Source: Bugula neritina (Eukaryota; Bryozoa; Gymnolaemata; Cheilostomatida; Bugulidae). Taken from it: a stretch of DNA of 31,314 nucleotides. Of this stretch, positions 1-10,170 are shown piece by piece. The stretch's first letter is position 1, and the number at the start of each line of letters is the position of its first letter. The stretch lies in the NCBI GenBank assembly GCA_964035545.1, contig CAXIUT010000210.1:1-31314 (forward strand), given 5' to 3'. A program made the position numbers and the translations under genes. A model generated the notes under the pieces. It was given only the letters and a program-made list of their open reading frames with translations, did not search any database and was not told the origin of the DNA.

Positions 1-77
1 CCCAACCCCAACCCCAACCCCAACCCCAACCCCAACCCCAACCCCAACCCCAACCCCAACCCCAACCCCAACCCCAA
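1..77. repeat. Left telomere, C4A2 repeats
   Basis: The window opens with CCCAA followed by twelve perfect CCCCAA repeats. This is the C-rich strand of a G4T2 telomere as found in Tetrahymena-type oligohymenophorean ciliates. No degenerate repeats or subtelomeric spacer follow; the next base already belongs to an open reading frame. The tract starts in the register CCCAA, the complement of the GGG with which the right-hand telomere ends. Confidence 0.97.
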
Positions 78-3000
78 GTTTATAGATTTTATCGAATAAG
101 GTCTGAAAAAAGGATAATAGAAACAATTAATAGTAAATTTATTGCTACCTCAACATATATTTAATCAATTATTCTCAATTCCTGACTTTATTTAGTCTAA
201 GGGTAAGCCAAAAGAATCAACTAAAAAAGCTATCCTAGACTGTATTTAAAGAATGCACATTTTTTGGGGACAAAATATGGTTGGTTATTTGGTTAAATAA
301 ATCAATTTTTCTGACTTTCTTGATAAAATATATTTCCAGGATAATTTGGAATTTATCAGACAAAAAATAAATAGAAAAATCATCATACACTTGGATTCGA
401 TTGATAAGTTATAGATCAGTGTCTAGGAATATCTTTTGGATTTGTTTATTAACAATTTTTACTTAAAAATCAAATAGTATTAAATGAAATCAGACAATAA
501 AGATAACTAAAATATCAGATAATTTTTCCTAATTCTATCTAAAATAATAAAATTGATCAATCCTTAAAGATTCTATGATACTTAAGTATTAGTTGGTAAT
601 AGTTTTTTCAATTTATAATTAATGTTTGAATCTTATCGACAACTTGAAGCAATCTAGTCATAACTTCAGCGGTGACTATCTAATAGGACATCTAAAAATC
701 TTGACTAACATATTCGAAAAAAGACCTTAACTAATTCAACCAAAAATAATCGACTTCATACTTGATGATTGTTTAGTTTTGAGTGCTTAATCTAACCAAT
801 ATCTTTTGTATCAAGAAGAATAAGTAGGCGAATATCTTAAAATAATAAATAAAATACTAGAGTTAACTCAATAATCTTTTTATCTAGAAAAGTTAATAAA
901 AATTTTGAAACAATCACAAAAGTTCATGTTGAGCGATTAGGATTTTTGGAAAAGTAAGCCTAAAAAAGAAAAGAAAAAGGAAAAAGAAAAAAAACAAGAC
1001 AAAAAACAAGACAAAAAACAAGTTTTCAGAGGACTAGAAAATCCTGGATCTATATGTTATATGAACAGCTTCTTGCAGCAGTTGTTTATGATAGAGTAAT
1101 TTAGAGAAAAGCTATTGAATGTTGGTTAGTAACGTAACTAGATGGTCGACAAAAAAGCTGAAAATGATGCGGTCATGGTGAATACTCTAAAAGAACTATT
1201 TTTAAATTTACAACACTCGTAGTAAAACCATATTAATCCTATGAAATTCTTTAAGTCCATAAAAAACTAAAAAAACTAACTAATTCTGCCATAAAACAGA
1301 CAATATGATGCAGATTAATTTGCTTTAACGCTTTTTGTAAATTGTAGAAAGGAATCGAATAGCTAGGTTCATCTAATTTTATTAAAAGTTTATTTGTTGG
1401 CACTTATTATAATCACATCAGATCACAAGAATGTAAACATCATCCTCCAAGAAGGTAGTAGTAATTCTAAACTATGATTTTATAGGTAAAGAATTCAATA
1501 ACTCTTTCATTGGATTCACTGGTGAAGGAAGAACTATTAGATGGTCTTAATTAATATTATTGTTAGTTATGCGATCGTAAAGTAAAAGCTAAAAAACGAC
1601 AAACTATAGCATAGTTACCACCTTATTTGATCATGAATTTGAAGCGTTTTTAATATAATCTTCTGACATAAAAAAAAACAAAAATAAATTCTCATTGTTA
1701 ATTTCAAGTCTAATTGAACTTATCTCCTTATTCTGAACAAACAATATCCAAAAAATTAGGTTTATAATAAGGAAATTAACAAAAGCATAAGGAGGAATAC
1801 TTCAAGTATAGGTTGAGAGGAGTAGTAGTGCATTCTGGAAAAGCTGATAGTGGACATTATTATTCTTACATTAGTCCTTCACCTAGAAAATGGTTTAAAT
1901 TCAATGATAAAAAAGTTGATCGTTTTGATATTCCTAGCTCGAAAAAGAATGTTTCGGTAGTCATGATTTTTAAAATGATATTAAATAAAATAATGCCTAT
2001 TTGATAGTATACTAGCGTATCGAACATAGATATTAATCGATGACTCTAGGGACTTAAAATATTATTGAAAAGAAGATGGAATAGTAGAAGATGGAATAGT
2101 AATACTTGAAAGCTGTACAGATTCATTCGAGTAATATGAAGTAGAGACAAAAATAAATAATTTTTTCTTCAGCATATGAGCAGATGATTCAGAAAATGGA
2201 TAAATTTGTTGGAAAATTCGATGAACCAGACTTATTAAAATCATGGTATAAGTTTGAATTATAATTCTATATGTATGTCGAGATAAGGAAAGGTTAATTT
2301 AATGAGATAATCGAGTTTTCAAAAAACATCTAGAAGCAAATAATTGAAAGTTCCTAAATGAGATAGCTATTTTTGAATTTTTTCTAGAATTCTTAAGTTT
2401 TTTAGAAATATTTTGTGTTTAATACCTCAAGGAAAAGAAGTGAAGTCCTTGCTCATCTCTTATCAACTGCTATGTAAACCGAATTAACTTGACTGTTTTT
2501 CCATCAGCTGACAACTTAAATCTATTTACTAGAATATTGAAATGCTTCAAAAATATTTTCCTTGAACACGGTCCTATCTCATAATTGTTGACAACTTTAC
2601 GTAAATTAGTTGAAATTCTTGTTGGCAAAAAATAATATTCTTTTCTTCTTCAAATTATGAGTGATTCAGAAATGGATGAGGAGGTTGTTACTTTATCTTT
2701 GAAGTTATCGATTATTTAAACAGAGAAGAAAGAAACTTATGAATAACAAGAAGATAAGATTCAAGATAAAAGAACTTAACCAGAAAGAAATCTTGATAAA
2801 AAATCCTCAGAAGTTAATGTGGATGAACCTTTAAAGATTGTGTCTATATTTGCTCTTGATGTCCATCATTGTACTAAGAGAGAAAGAGATGGTAAAAATC
2901 ATATTCAAATTCAACAATATCAAAGAATGAAGGATATTTTCAAATAGCAATTGTATTAAAAAATTATAATCAGAGAATAGTTTGCTCTAGGATATGTCGA

Positions 3001-3812
3001 CTCAAAAAGCTTTATATTATTTCTGTCAATTATAAAGGGTTGGCATCTTTAATAATAAATGTTATCAATCATATAGAGATTTTTAATAAAATAAAAGTCT
3101 AATTTTCTAGCGCTCAGGTTGCATTTCCAATTTCTAGAATATTTCCTGACAGTTGAAAAGATAACAGAAAAATATTTTCGAATAATGGCTTCCTTGGTCT
3201 AAAAGGTATTTAAATAAAAATATGATCAATTTTTTGAGATCAATGTAATCATCTATGGATGTTAAAGGTACATATGAAGTGATGTAGTTTGCATGTATAA
3301 GTGAAAATTTTTTAACGTTTATAAGTAAAAATAGACGACTTAGACAGATAGAAAATAAGTTAAAGAAGATATCTTCTTAGTAACATAAATCATAAATAAG
3401 AAATTTGTATTTTTATCAATATGCAGGAAAAATATAGAACTGAAATAATTTACTACAGAAAAATAGGATCCCCAATATTGAAAAGGAAAAATGATCCTTT
3501 GATACTTAGCGTATGAAAAAAATAATCACTGAGATTAAGAACTAAACTTTCAGGGCTAATCAAGTCACCAGGATACCATGTGACAAATATTATAAAGGCT
3601 AGTAAGGTTGAAGTTTTGTATTTATCTATTTATTTAGTGATGAGATTTCATTTAAATGGAAAAAAGCAATAGTGGCTAAGAATGACTTTGGATATTTATC
3701 TTTGTAGATGACAAATAAATAGATGTTGTTCAAATGGGAGAATTCTGAGTCAATAAGAATGTATGTGGCTCCTGAGGATCCAGAGATGGTTGAGGAAGAA
3801 CAATGGCCATGA
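78..3812 (+). CDS. Ubiquitin-specific protease, USP9X/24/34-like, 5' truncated by telomere
   Basis: A cysteine deubiquitinase that removes ubiquitin from proteins in cytosol or nucleus. The frame is open from the telomere itself with no start codon, so the N-terminus is missing; about 900 nt encode a helical region before the catalytic domain. Seen directly: Cys box [13 protein letters not shown] (Cys codon 1055-1057), DADEF at 1307-1321, [15 protein letters not shown], His box [10 protein letters not shown] (His 1855-1857), WFKFND (Asp 1906-1908), then ECFGS and NAYLIVYERI. A long C-terminal region follows, as in the giant USP9X/24/34 group, ending EEEQWP and TGA at 3810-3812. The frame changes several times. 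Some changes fit tiny introns: 1337-1362 (26 nt), 3245-3287, 3407-3437, 3511-3533 and an in-frame 36-nt GTAAGG...TTTAG intron just before the last exon. Others, near 590, 1937 and 2480, are less clear and may be single-base indels. Family assignment is firm; the exact exon structure is not. Confidence 0.8.
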
Positions 3813-3870
3813 TATATACCCGTCAATTATCATATTATTATTACATTAATGATAATAATGATTGAAGTTA

Positions 3871-5345
3871 TCATGAAGAGTTCACTATCCTATGACTTGA
3901 TGATTCTTTTTGATCGCCTAGAGATCGATCTTGATGAATATCGTTAAATCCTACTTTATGCATCCCTCCTCCAAAGACAATCATTTCCGTTGCCTCGTTA
4001 CTGACCCAAAGATCAGCTGATGAGTTATCTCTGGCTTTGGGATTTTTCCTTCTAAAATCACTTATGGTCTAGTTCTTTTATTCTTTTCCTGAACTAGTCC
4101 TTATTGGACATGAGCAGAATGGAGTTAGTCAGGATCTAAAAAGTTGAAGTAAGATTGAATCCTTAACTTTATTTGTTTTGTGCCTTTCCTATTTATTTTA
4201 AAAGTGGATTCTTTCTTGTTTTTTTATCCATGAGATCTTACCTTTAATGTCTATCCATATAAAGAGTTATAGTATTATACTTCTTTCAGTTGATTTCTAT
4301 ATTTTTTAAGAGATTCTTTTTTTGGTTGGGTTGTCTATTCTACTGGTAAGAAGTTGCATAGCCAATTAACTGCTTTTTTTTGCTGAGTCTCTTCTTGTTT
4401 TTTTGATAAGTTGGCTTGTAGATTCTCCTCTGATCTTTCTCTTTTCTTCTTGAGAATCAACCCAACATGTCTTAATGTATTTATTTTTGAGGTCAATTAA
4501 AAGAAGATCATTTCTTTCGTGAGTGACTCCATGTGTTCCACCAAAAATGAAGATAGTATGGTTGTCAAGAGTAGAAACATGTCCAAATCTACCAGGAATT
4601 GAGTTTTTTAGAGGTATTTATGAGTATTTAAGGGTGCTGAGATCGAAAGACCAGAGATCACCAAAGATGTTATATGCATCTTTTCCTCCATAGATGAGTA
4701 GATATTTTTTATATATGTTGAAAGTAGTATGAGTTCGAGGTTGTGGACTAGCCTCATCATTTGTTTTGGAATTGAACAAGACTTGCCAAACAAATGTGTC
4801 CAGATTCAGTGAGTATATGTTAGAATGATACTCATGTTCTGAGTAGCCCATGCCCATGATCATTTAGTTGCTATATAGCACACATCTATGAGAGTCAATA
4901 GATGGAGGGGTATTTTTAGTTTATATTTTCTTCCAGGTTGAAGTCTAGAAGTTAAATTAGTGGAGTTGGTTAGTGTTGGTCATGAACTAGTACATACCTC
5001 CAAAGAGATACATTTTATTGTTGTATATTACTGCTGAATGCGAGTGTCTCTGTCCTGGTTTATCTCCTTTCTGTAAAATTTATTCCCATTTGTTGTTGGT
5101 GAGTGAGTATTTGAAGAAATTTTCATAGATTTGTGGGGAGTTGCTATCATATCCTCCATAGATGTAGAGGCTAAATTGATATTATCTTACTTGTTTTGAT
5201 GAATAGATGAGGAGTGGCAGGAGCGTCGGTCGATAATGGTTGAGGTGGTTTTGATTTATGTCCATTCTTGGGGTTAGTTGGTTTTGAATCCATGGAGAGA
5301 CTACCTCTAGTAAACTTTGCTTTACTTCTTGAAGAGACTTAGCAT
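3871..5345 (-). CDS. Kelch-repeat protein
   Basis: A beta-propeller protein, probably a scaffold or adaptor; the partner is unknown. From the ATG at 5345 the frame gives an RSCHSSS...NNLYIYGGYD repeat, then MYLFGGMY, a more divergent blade, KKYLLIYGGKDAYN with DLWSFDL, and TIFIFGGTHG with NDLLLIDL, so at least four or five kelch blades with their GG pairs. A 20-nt intron (5171-5190, GTAAGA...TTTAG) is required to join the first blade. A lysine-rich linker follows. A last kelch-like strand (EMIVFGGGMHKVGFND) is reached by removing two further candidate introns at 4136-4167 and 4094-4109, which bypass an in-frame TGA. With these three introns the coding length is 469 codons ending at TGA 3873-3871. 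The last two introns are inferred. The gene lies 108 nt downstream of the zinc-finger gene on the same strand. Confidence 0.75.
5171..5190 (-). other. 20-nt spliceosomal intron in kelch gene
   Basis: Reads GTAAGATAATATCAATTTAG on the minus strand: consensus GTAAG donor, TAG acceptor. Removing it joins the upstream kelch sequence RSCHSSSIHQN to LYIYGGYD in one frame, restoring a normal kelch blade. Confidence 0.8.
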
Positions 5346-5453
5346 TTAGAATATTATAGAAATAGAATATTATTCCCTATTAAACAGTAATTATTCATAA
5401 AAATCATCTTTATTTTATCTTATGATTTACCAACTATTGGGCAATGTCTTAAT

Positions 5454-6141
5454 TCATACTTCTTCTTGTTGTTATTGATTCATTTCTATAGGAGAAATTT
5501 TTAAAAACTAGTCAGATATTTTTATTTTGAATTAATTCTCCACCGTTGTTTTCGGTGATTTTTTCCCTAAAAAATACTCTTCTTTATCTCTCTTCCGAAT
5601 CATCTTCTTTTTCTTCTTTATTTAACATTCACTCTTGCCCTATGATATTGTTTGACAAAGCCGTTCGATGTCTAAGTTGAATTCATTGTGATGAGAACGA
5701 AGCATATGTCCTTTCTGTTCAAGATGAAGGTCATAGTCTTTGAAGTGTTATTGGCATATTTGACAGTATTTTGAAGATGGAGCCGGGTCTTAAATTTTCT
5801 GAATAAGAGATAAGATACTGTGCATGATGAAGAGCAGATAGTTGACCGAACTCTATGTTCAAAAAGTAGTTTTTCTGTTTGTTTGTCCTTTCCTTGGGTT
5901 TTCTACATAGATTTAAACTTACTGTTTGAGTGGGAAGGACGAAAGCAGGTGTGAAGTGTTGTTGGTCGTGGTTGAAAGAAGGAATAATGTTTCTTGGTAT
6001 GGTGTTCGGGACTAAATGATAAGAAAGGTACCAGAAGAGAGGTTAGAAGTCTACGTTGGTAGGTATGATTTTACACTCATGTTTGAGTCTGATAAGTGAG
6101 AAGAGATAGTCTTTGGGATTGGGTTTAGCATTATCTGTCAT
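5454..6141 (-). CDS. DBF-type zinc-finger protein (possible Dbf4-like)
   Basis: Starts at ATG 6141 and ends at TGA 5456-5454; after removal of two 20-nt introns (5903-5922 and 5799-5818) it codes for 215 residues. The clear feature is KYCQICQEHFKDYDLHLEQKGH, spaced C-x2-C-x9-H-x5-H, the pattern of the zf-DBF finger (motif C) of Dbf4, the regulatory subunit of the Cdc7 replication kinase. The N-terminal half has no certain Dbf4 motif N or M, and the C-terminal part is lysine-rich followed by a Gln/Glu-rich end. The protein is much shorter than yeast or animal Dbf4, so it may be a reduced Dbf4 or another zf-DBF protein. Function in S-phase control is an inference from the finger alone. Confidence 0.65.
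5799..5818 (-). other. 20-nt intron in zf-DBF gene
   Basis: Reads GTATCTTATCTCTTATTCAG on the minus strand. Its removal at a codon boundary brings the zinc-finger exon into frame with the preceding exon. Confidence 0.7.
5903..5922 (-). other. 20-nt intron in zf-DBF gene
   Basis: Reads GTAAGTTTAAATCTATGTAG on the minus strand, with a perfect GTAAGT donor and TAG acceptor. Together with the second 20-nt intron it gives an uninterrupted 216-codon frame including the stop. Confidence 0.75.
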
Positions 6142-6518
6142 TTGCAACTATACAATTTTAATTAAACATCTTAAACATTATAGAAGCTTATAATTGAGGC
6201 AAGCTTTAATTACTCTTGATATATAGTTCAGGAAAAGACATGAGAACTGTTTTGAGATAGGAGTAAGTAATATAGGCTATATTTTCTTCAATTGTTAAAT
6301 AAATATTTAAGATTCTTGATTTTCTGATGACAATCTATATCATATTTGTGATTTATCTCCTTTAGAATGCTAATTTATTGAAATATTATGATATTAACTC
6401 TGAATAAATCATTTTTCTTAGAAAGGTTGAATAATTCAAGCCCTTCTTACTGTTTTGGCTCCCATATTTTTATGGGTTTTGAGGAAGCTAAGAACTGATC
6501 TTTTGGGGGTCTATCTCC
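6142..6518. other. Intergenic, nothing recognised
   Basis: AT-rich stretch of 377 nt between the start of the zf-DBF gene and the end of the next minus-strand gene. It should hold the promoter of the zf-DBF gene. No repeat, RNA gene or convincing short gene was seen. Confidence 0.5.
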
Positions 6519-7163
6519 TCAATATTAGTTTAGATTATTGAGTCTTTGCCTCGGAATGAAAGGCATCAGCACTAGCATCTTGAAGAAAGTTGGAGAACTT
6601 TTCAGTTTGATTTTGTTTGAATTTGATGGGTCTGAATATAAGAAAGAGTACTTGAAGAGTGGAGAAGAAGGTTCACTGAAATCGTTCTAAATTTCCATGT
6701 TTGGGTATGATGCTAAGTAATTATTATAAACATCCTAATTAAGTTCAGAATAAATATTCTTGATTAAACTTAAATTTAACTGAGGTTTTAAATGTTTATA
6801 AAGGATCTATCTATACTATTCTTTCATAATTTGAAAGAAACAATCAATTTAAGGTTTTGTTTGTTTTGTATTTTGGAATGATAGCTACCATCCATTTTAG
6901 AATTATTGGAGAAGCTATTTATTGAGAATAAGGTTAGAAAGGATTTTCTTGCTTTAGAATTTTTTATTAATTGACTAGGTTGATCGGGAAGAAAGGTCCT
7001 TTTGATTGAGGTTGTATTTTATTGGTTTGTCTATTTTCAAATATTTTACATGGAGCTTTAAGTATCTATTTTCTTCTTTAGATGAACTAAAATGAAGGGT
7101 TAAAGCTAGTGGTCAATAATTAAATTTGATATATTTGTCGAAAAGAGAACTTTATTTAAGCAT
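6519..7163 (-). CDS. Hypothetical basic protein, 199 aa
   Basis: Not recognised. A long minus-strand frame ends at TGA 6521-6519. It is open from just after a TGA at 7115-7113 but has no good ATG there. An ATG at 7163 followed by a 45-nt intron (7106-7150, GTTCTC...CACTAG) joins in phase and gives exactly 200 codons including stop, which is the model used here. The protein is rich in Lys, Asn, Gln and Leu, with a C-terminal Ser/Pro-rich stretch (DPSNSNK, KSSPTFFK) and no membrane segment or known motif. It sits in a run of minus-strand genes. The C-terminal 190 residues are well supported by the open frame; the first exon is a guess. Confidence 0.5.
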
Positions 7164-7220
7164 TAATGATGATATGATCAGATTCAATTATTGATAAAGA
7201 TGATCAATTCCAGAGACTTT

Positions 7221-7436
7221 TCATTTATAGCCAAAATTATTGTCTAAATTGACTGAAATTATCTTGAAAACTTTCACTATTGAACCCTTTTCCCATGAAT
7301 CTTGTATTATCTTTTGCTTCATAATCACATATGAAGGATAATTATACTTTCCAGTCTGTTAATTTTGGTGTGCATAATGATACATAGCATAGAAACTTCC
7401 CCAGAAAGCAATCGCTTTGATTATTGGACCTGCCAT
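7221..7436 (-). CDS. Small hypothetical protein, 71 aa, N-terminal hydrophobic segment
   Basis: An uninterrupted 72-codon frame from ATG 7436 to TGA 7223-7221. It begins MAGPIIKAIAFWGSFYAMYH, a short hydrophobic stretch that could be a membrane anchor, then NEQTGKYNYP and a basic soluble part. One TAA codon falls inside it. The family is not recognised; size and shape resemble small subunits of mitochondrial membrane complexes, but that is speculation. It lies 57 nt upstream of the start proposed for the next minus-strand gene. Confidence 0.4.
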
Positions 7437-7534
7437 TTAATTATTAATTGGTAAATTATAGATAAATCATATTTAATGAGTTCATTGTTTACAAGTAGGG
7501 TGACTTATTGGATATCTGGACCAAAGAAGTGATC

Positions 7535-9216
7535 TCATTGATTGAAAGGATGATTTTTATTCAAAAATTTAGTATTTGTTTGATTTTTATGAAGATTTGC
7601 GATCAAGTCTATGATTATTTTTTGCAAAGTAAGAATATTATTTCCATAAGCAGGTACAATAGTCCTCCTGCTAAATATAATAAAAGAATAGCAATTATGT
7701 AAACATTAATCATTATTAATAAATTCCGCTTGTCGATTCCCTTTGTTTAAGAGGATCAAGCATATTTTCTTAAACTAGCGATTTGAAAGATTTCGATCTT
7801 TATTAAAGGGCGTTTTCATCTACTATAATCCTTACTTGATAAAAAAGCCAGGCCATAAATCTTTGAATTCATTTCTTTTAAAAGATAAGAGAAAAATGAC
7901 TAATATGAGACTCAGATAAACTACAAGACAGAATGGAATACTGAAAGGATAGACTGCTTCAAGTCCTATCCATAAAATGGTGGAAATGATCACTGTAGCA
8001 TTTCCCCAGATTGTGTAGACCCAGCTGCTTCTGTTCTAGTCAAATTGTCTGTGATAGGAAAGGACAATACCAGGAAAGATGACGTCTGTTACTAGTAGCC
8101 ATGAACACTTTTTGTAGAGATTGTTGACTAGATCTGGAACTACAAGGAATAATGGAGAAGAGATTTCACTTGCATAGTCATTGTAAGATTAATTTAGAGT
8201 ATAATGTAAGATGATTGTGGGTGGTTGTGGACTACTATGACAACTACTAGTTGTGAGATTATGCTTATTTTAATGAGGAAAAGTGAAAGAATTTAATACT
8301 TGCTATGCAGATGCAAATGGCCATGAAATCATAAAGGATCCAGTTTTATGAGAAAATTGAAGCTATGACAACACCTAATGCTAGGAAAACACTGATGATA
8401 TCACAATATCTAATCACTTTATATACTTATTTACTAAGTACTCTTACAAGGAAAAACATTTAGTTAAAGCAGATATAACAACAAAAGGATGAGTACTGTG
8501 ATACCTACGTATCGAAGAGTGATAAAGGCGTCGTCTGGGTTGAGAAAAGTAAAAAATATAAAAGAATTCCTCCTAATATGATGCAAATAGCAAGGACATA
8601 AGGCCATCTTACTGTAAACCAGATAGTTTTTTTATTATACTTAAGTGACCATATTTTAGAATTGATAGCTACACCGATTAGTATGAAAGCATTGCTTGCA
8701 GCTATGATCATATATCCATATTAAAACTTTTTGTGTCTGCTATCAGGATCTGGATCACAATCTAAAAGAAAGCTGAAATTATGGAAATTAGTGATAGCTA
8801 TATTGACTTTATTGTAGTAGTTGTCATTATTGATATTTGATTTCGATGAGCAATTGAAAGCCTAGAGTGAAAGTATTTGTTGTAAATTATACTATGGCAC
8901 AGTTGGGGTATTAATTAGGATCTAGGGTGACTTTAGTGTTAGTTGAATTAAGAGGTCCAATTCCAGCATATCCAAAAATGATAAAATCACCATTGGTATT
9001 GTTGATAAGGTTAAGTTTTCCATTTTTACAGTTCATTACTTAGTTAAATGTGCTATCATTGTATCTGCTATTGAGTTGTCCATTTGCAACAACATTGCTA
9101 GTTTATTATTCTGAAAGGATTTCTTTGTTTATGATATCGATCGATGGAATTCTTTGTTGTTGAAGAGTAATGGCTAAAAGAAAAGTGATGGATAGGATTT
9201 TTAGATTTATTATCAT
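7535..9216 (-). CDS. Signal-peptide-peptidase-like membrane protein (SPPL2 type)
   Basis: SPP/SPPL proteins are intramembrane GxGD aspartyl proteases of ER, Golgi or endosomes. The ATG at 9216 gives a signal peptide (MIINLKILSITFLLAIT), a luminal part with a GYAGIGPLNSTNTKVTLDP stretch like the PA domain of SPPL2, and, after a 31-nt intron (8862-8892), a series of hydrophobic segments. ENWILYDFMAICICIAS matches the SPP helix before the YD motif, and SSPLFLVVPDL plus LLVTDVIFPGIVLSYHRQFD aligns with the SPPL2 region around GFGDILVPG...HRFD. The second Asp is present but the GxG is replaced (LVTD), the first YD is not found, and the C-terminal PAL region reads VYPFSIPF. One frame change near 8200-8280 is unresolved (tiny intron or indel). 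The frame stays open to TGA 7537-7535, giving a long soluble tail that may be too long. Possibly an inactive or decaying member. Confidence 0.6.
8862..8892 (-). other. 31-nt intron in SPPL-like gene
   Basis: GTATAA donor and CTCTAG acceptor on the minus strand. Removing it at a codon boundary joins the signal-peptide/PA-like exon to the frame carrying the membrane segments. Confidence 0.65.
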
Positions 9217-9254
9217 GGATTATAGATATAATTTATAAGGTAATTATGCTAGAA

Positions 9255-10170
9255 TCATGGTTCAGAGGAGGAAGGGGAACATTTGCTTTTCTTCCTTTAG
9301 GATAGGTGTCTTTGAATTACTTGCGGTAAGCGTTTATGTTTTTGAAGAGCCCAGTTTGCCATTTGAACTACTGAAAAGATAGTTAAAATATAAGGCTGTC
9401 CAGTTTCTTGTCAAAAGTGAATAAGTTATCCAAACAAGAGCCTACCAGAAATAATTGGCACATGATACAAAATCAAAGCCAAAGCCATAGGGAATCTTAC
9501 GTACTTTACTTGCATTTTAGTATTAGTCAACCTTTTATTTCGATGGTTTGCGGAATCCTCCAAGAATTGAATGACATTTAAAATTCATGATCTTGACAGA
9601 GAAACCAGAAGGCCGAAAGACCTGCAAGGACTGGTTTACTATAAGTATGTCCAGAGGGGAAGAGGTAAAGTTCAACAGCATTGAAGAGAGCAAAAAGAAT
9701 CCAAATAGTGGAAGCTGTTGATGAGTACTCTTTTAAAGGGCATTGACTATCTGCTGAAGACATGCACATAAGCTGTTTCATACTCTCTCTTGAGTAGTGA
9801 AGAATAGCCATAGCGAGTGCAATGTTTTTGAACATCAGTATAGAGTTATTTTTTTCCTAAAAGATAAAAAAGTGGCATGATGATGATTGGTCCAAAATAT
9901 TCAATATAGAAGACTTGTTTCCCATCTGATTTGTTTTCCTAGATTTTTGAGGATGAGCAAGTTGGATGGAAGTTTGATGAATTTGAATGTTTTATCATTA
10001 TCTGTGAGAACTATTTTGTTTTATCCTTATTTATATGATAGTTCCTTGCTGAGTAAGGGAATGCGAGTTTGTTTCTCAAGTTATTGCTTGAGTTGTCGGA
10101 CAGAGGTATCTGGTTGTGCTGTAACTGGAATCTACTTGTCTTTGTATTGAACTGTGAGATCAGGGGACAT
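9255..10170 (-). pseudogene. TECR-like enoyl-CoA reductase, disrupted by frame changes
   Basis: TECR performs the last step of very-long-chain fatty-acid elongation in the ER membrane (trans-2-enoyl-CoA to acyl-CoA). Homology runs over the whole length: N-terminal ubiquitin-like part (from ATG 10170), KNLGKQIRWE and IEYFGPIIIMPLFYLL (like the EYAGPL...LLFY helix), ALAMAILHYS, KREYETAYVHVFS, INSFHY, LYLFPSGHTYSKP, NFKCHSIL, SKVRKIPYGF, FDFVSCANYFWEALVWITY, SVVQMANWALQKHK, and the C-terminal AYRKEFKDTYPKGRKA. Neighbouring blocks are in different frames, with about seven one-base shifts, several at A or T runs. Introns cannot explain most of them because homology continues across the breaks. Residues are well kept and few stops occur, so this is either a very recent pseudogene or a stretch with residual base-insertion/deletion errors. 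The end lies at a TGA near 9255-9264. An upstream in-frame ATG at 10308 is less likely. Confidence 0.7.

Noticed and set aside
1915-1937. Candidate 23-nt intron in the USP gene (GTTGAT...CCTAG)
   Set aside because: Its removal would delete VDRFDI, which matches the conserved stretch after the catalytic Asp in USPs. A one-base change near 1937 explains the frame shift better, although splicing is not excluded.
7603-7713. 36-residue hydrophobic minus-strand frame (MINVYIIAILLLYLAGG)
   Set aside because: It overlaps the open C-terminal tail of the SPPL-like gene in another frame, and such short hydrophobic frames are common by chance in AT-rich DNA. Kept only as a remote possibility.
9887-10150. 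Plus-strand frame of 87 codons
   Set aside because: It lies opposite the ubiquitin-like N-terminus of the TECR-like gene, has no family features, and is a strand shadow.
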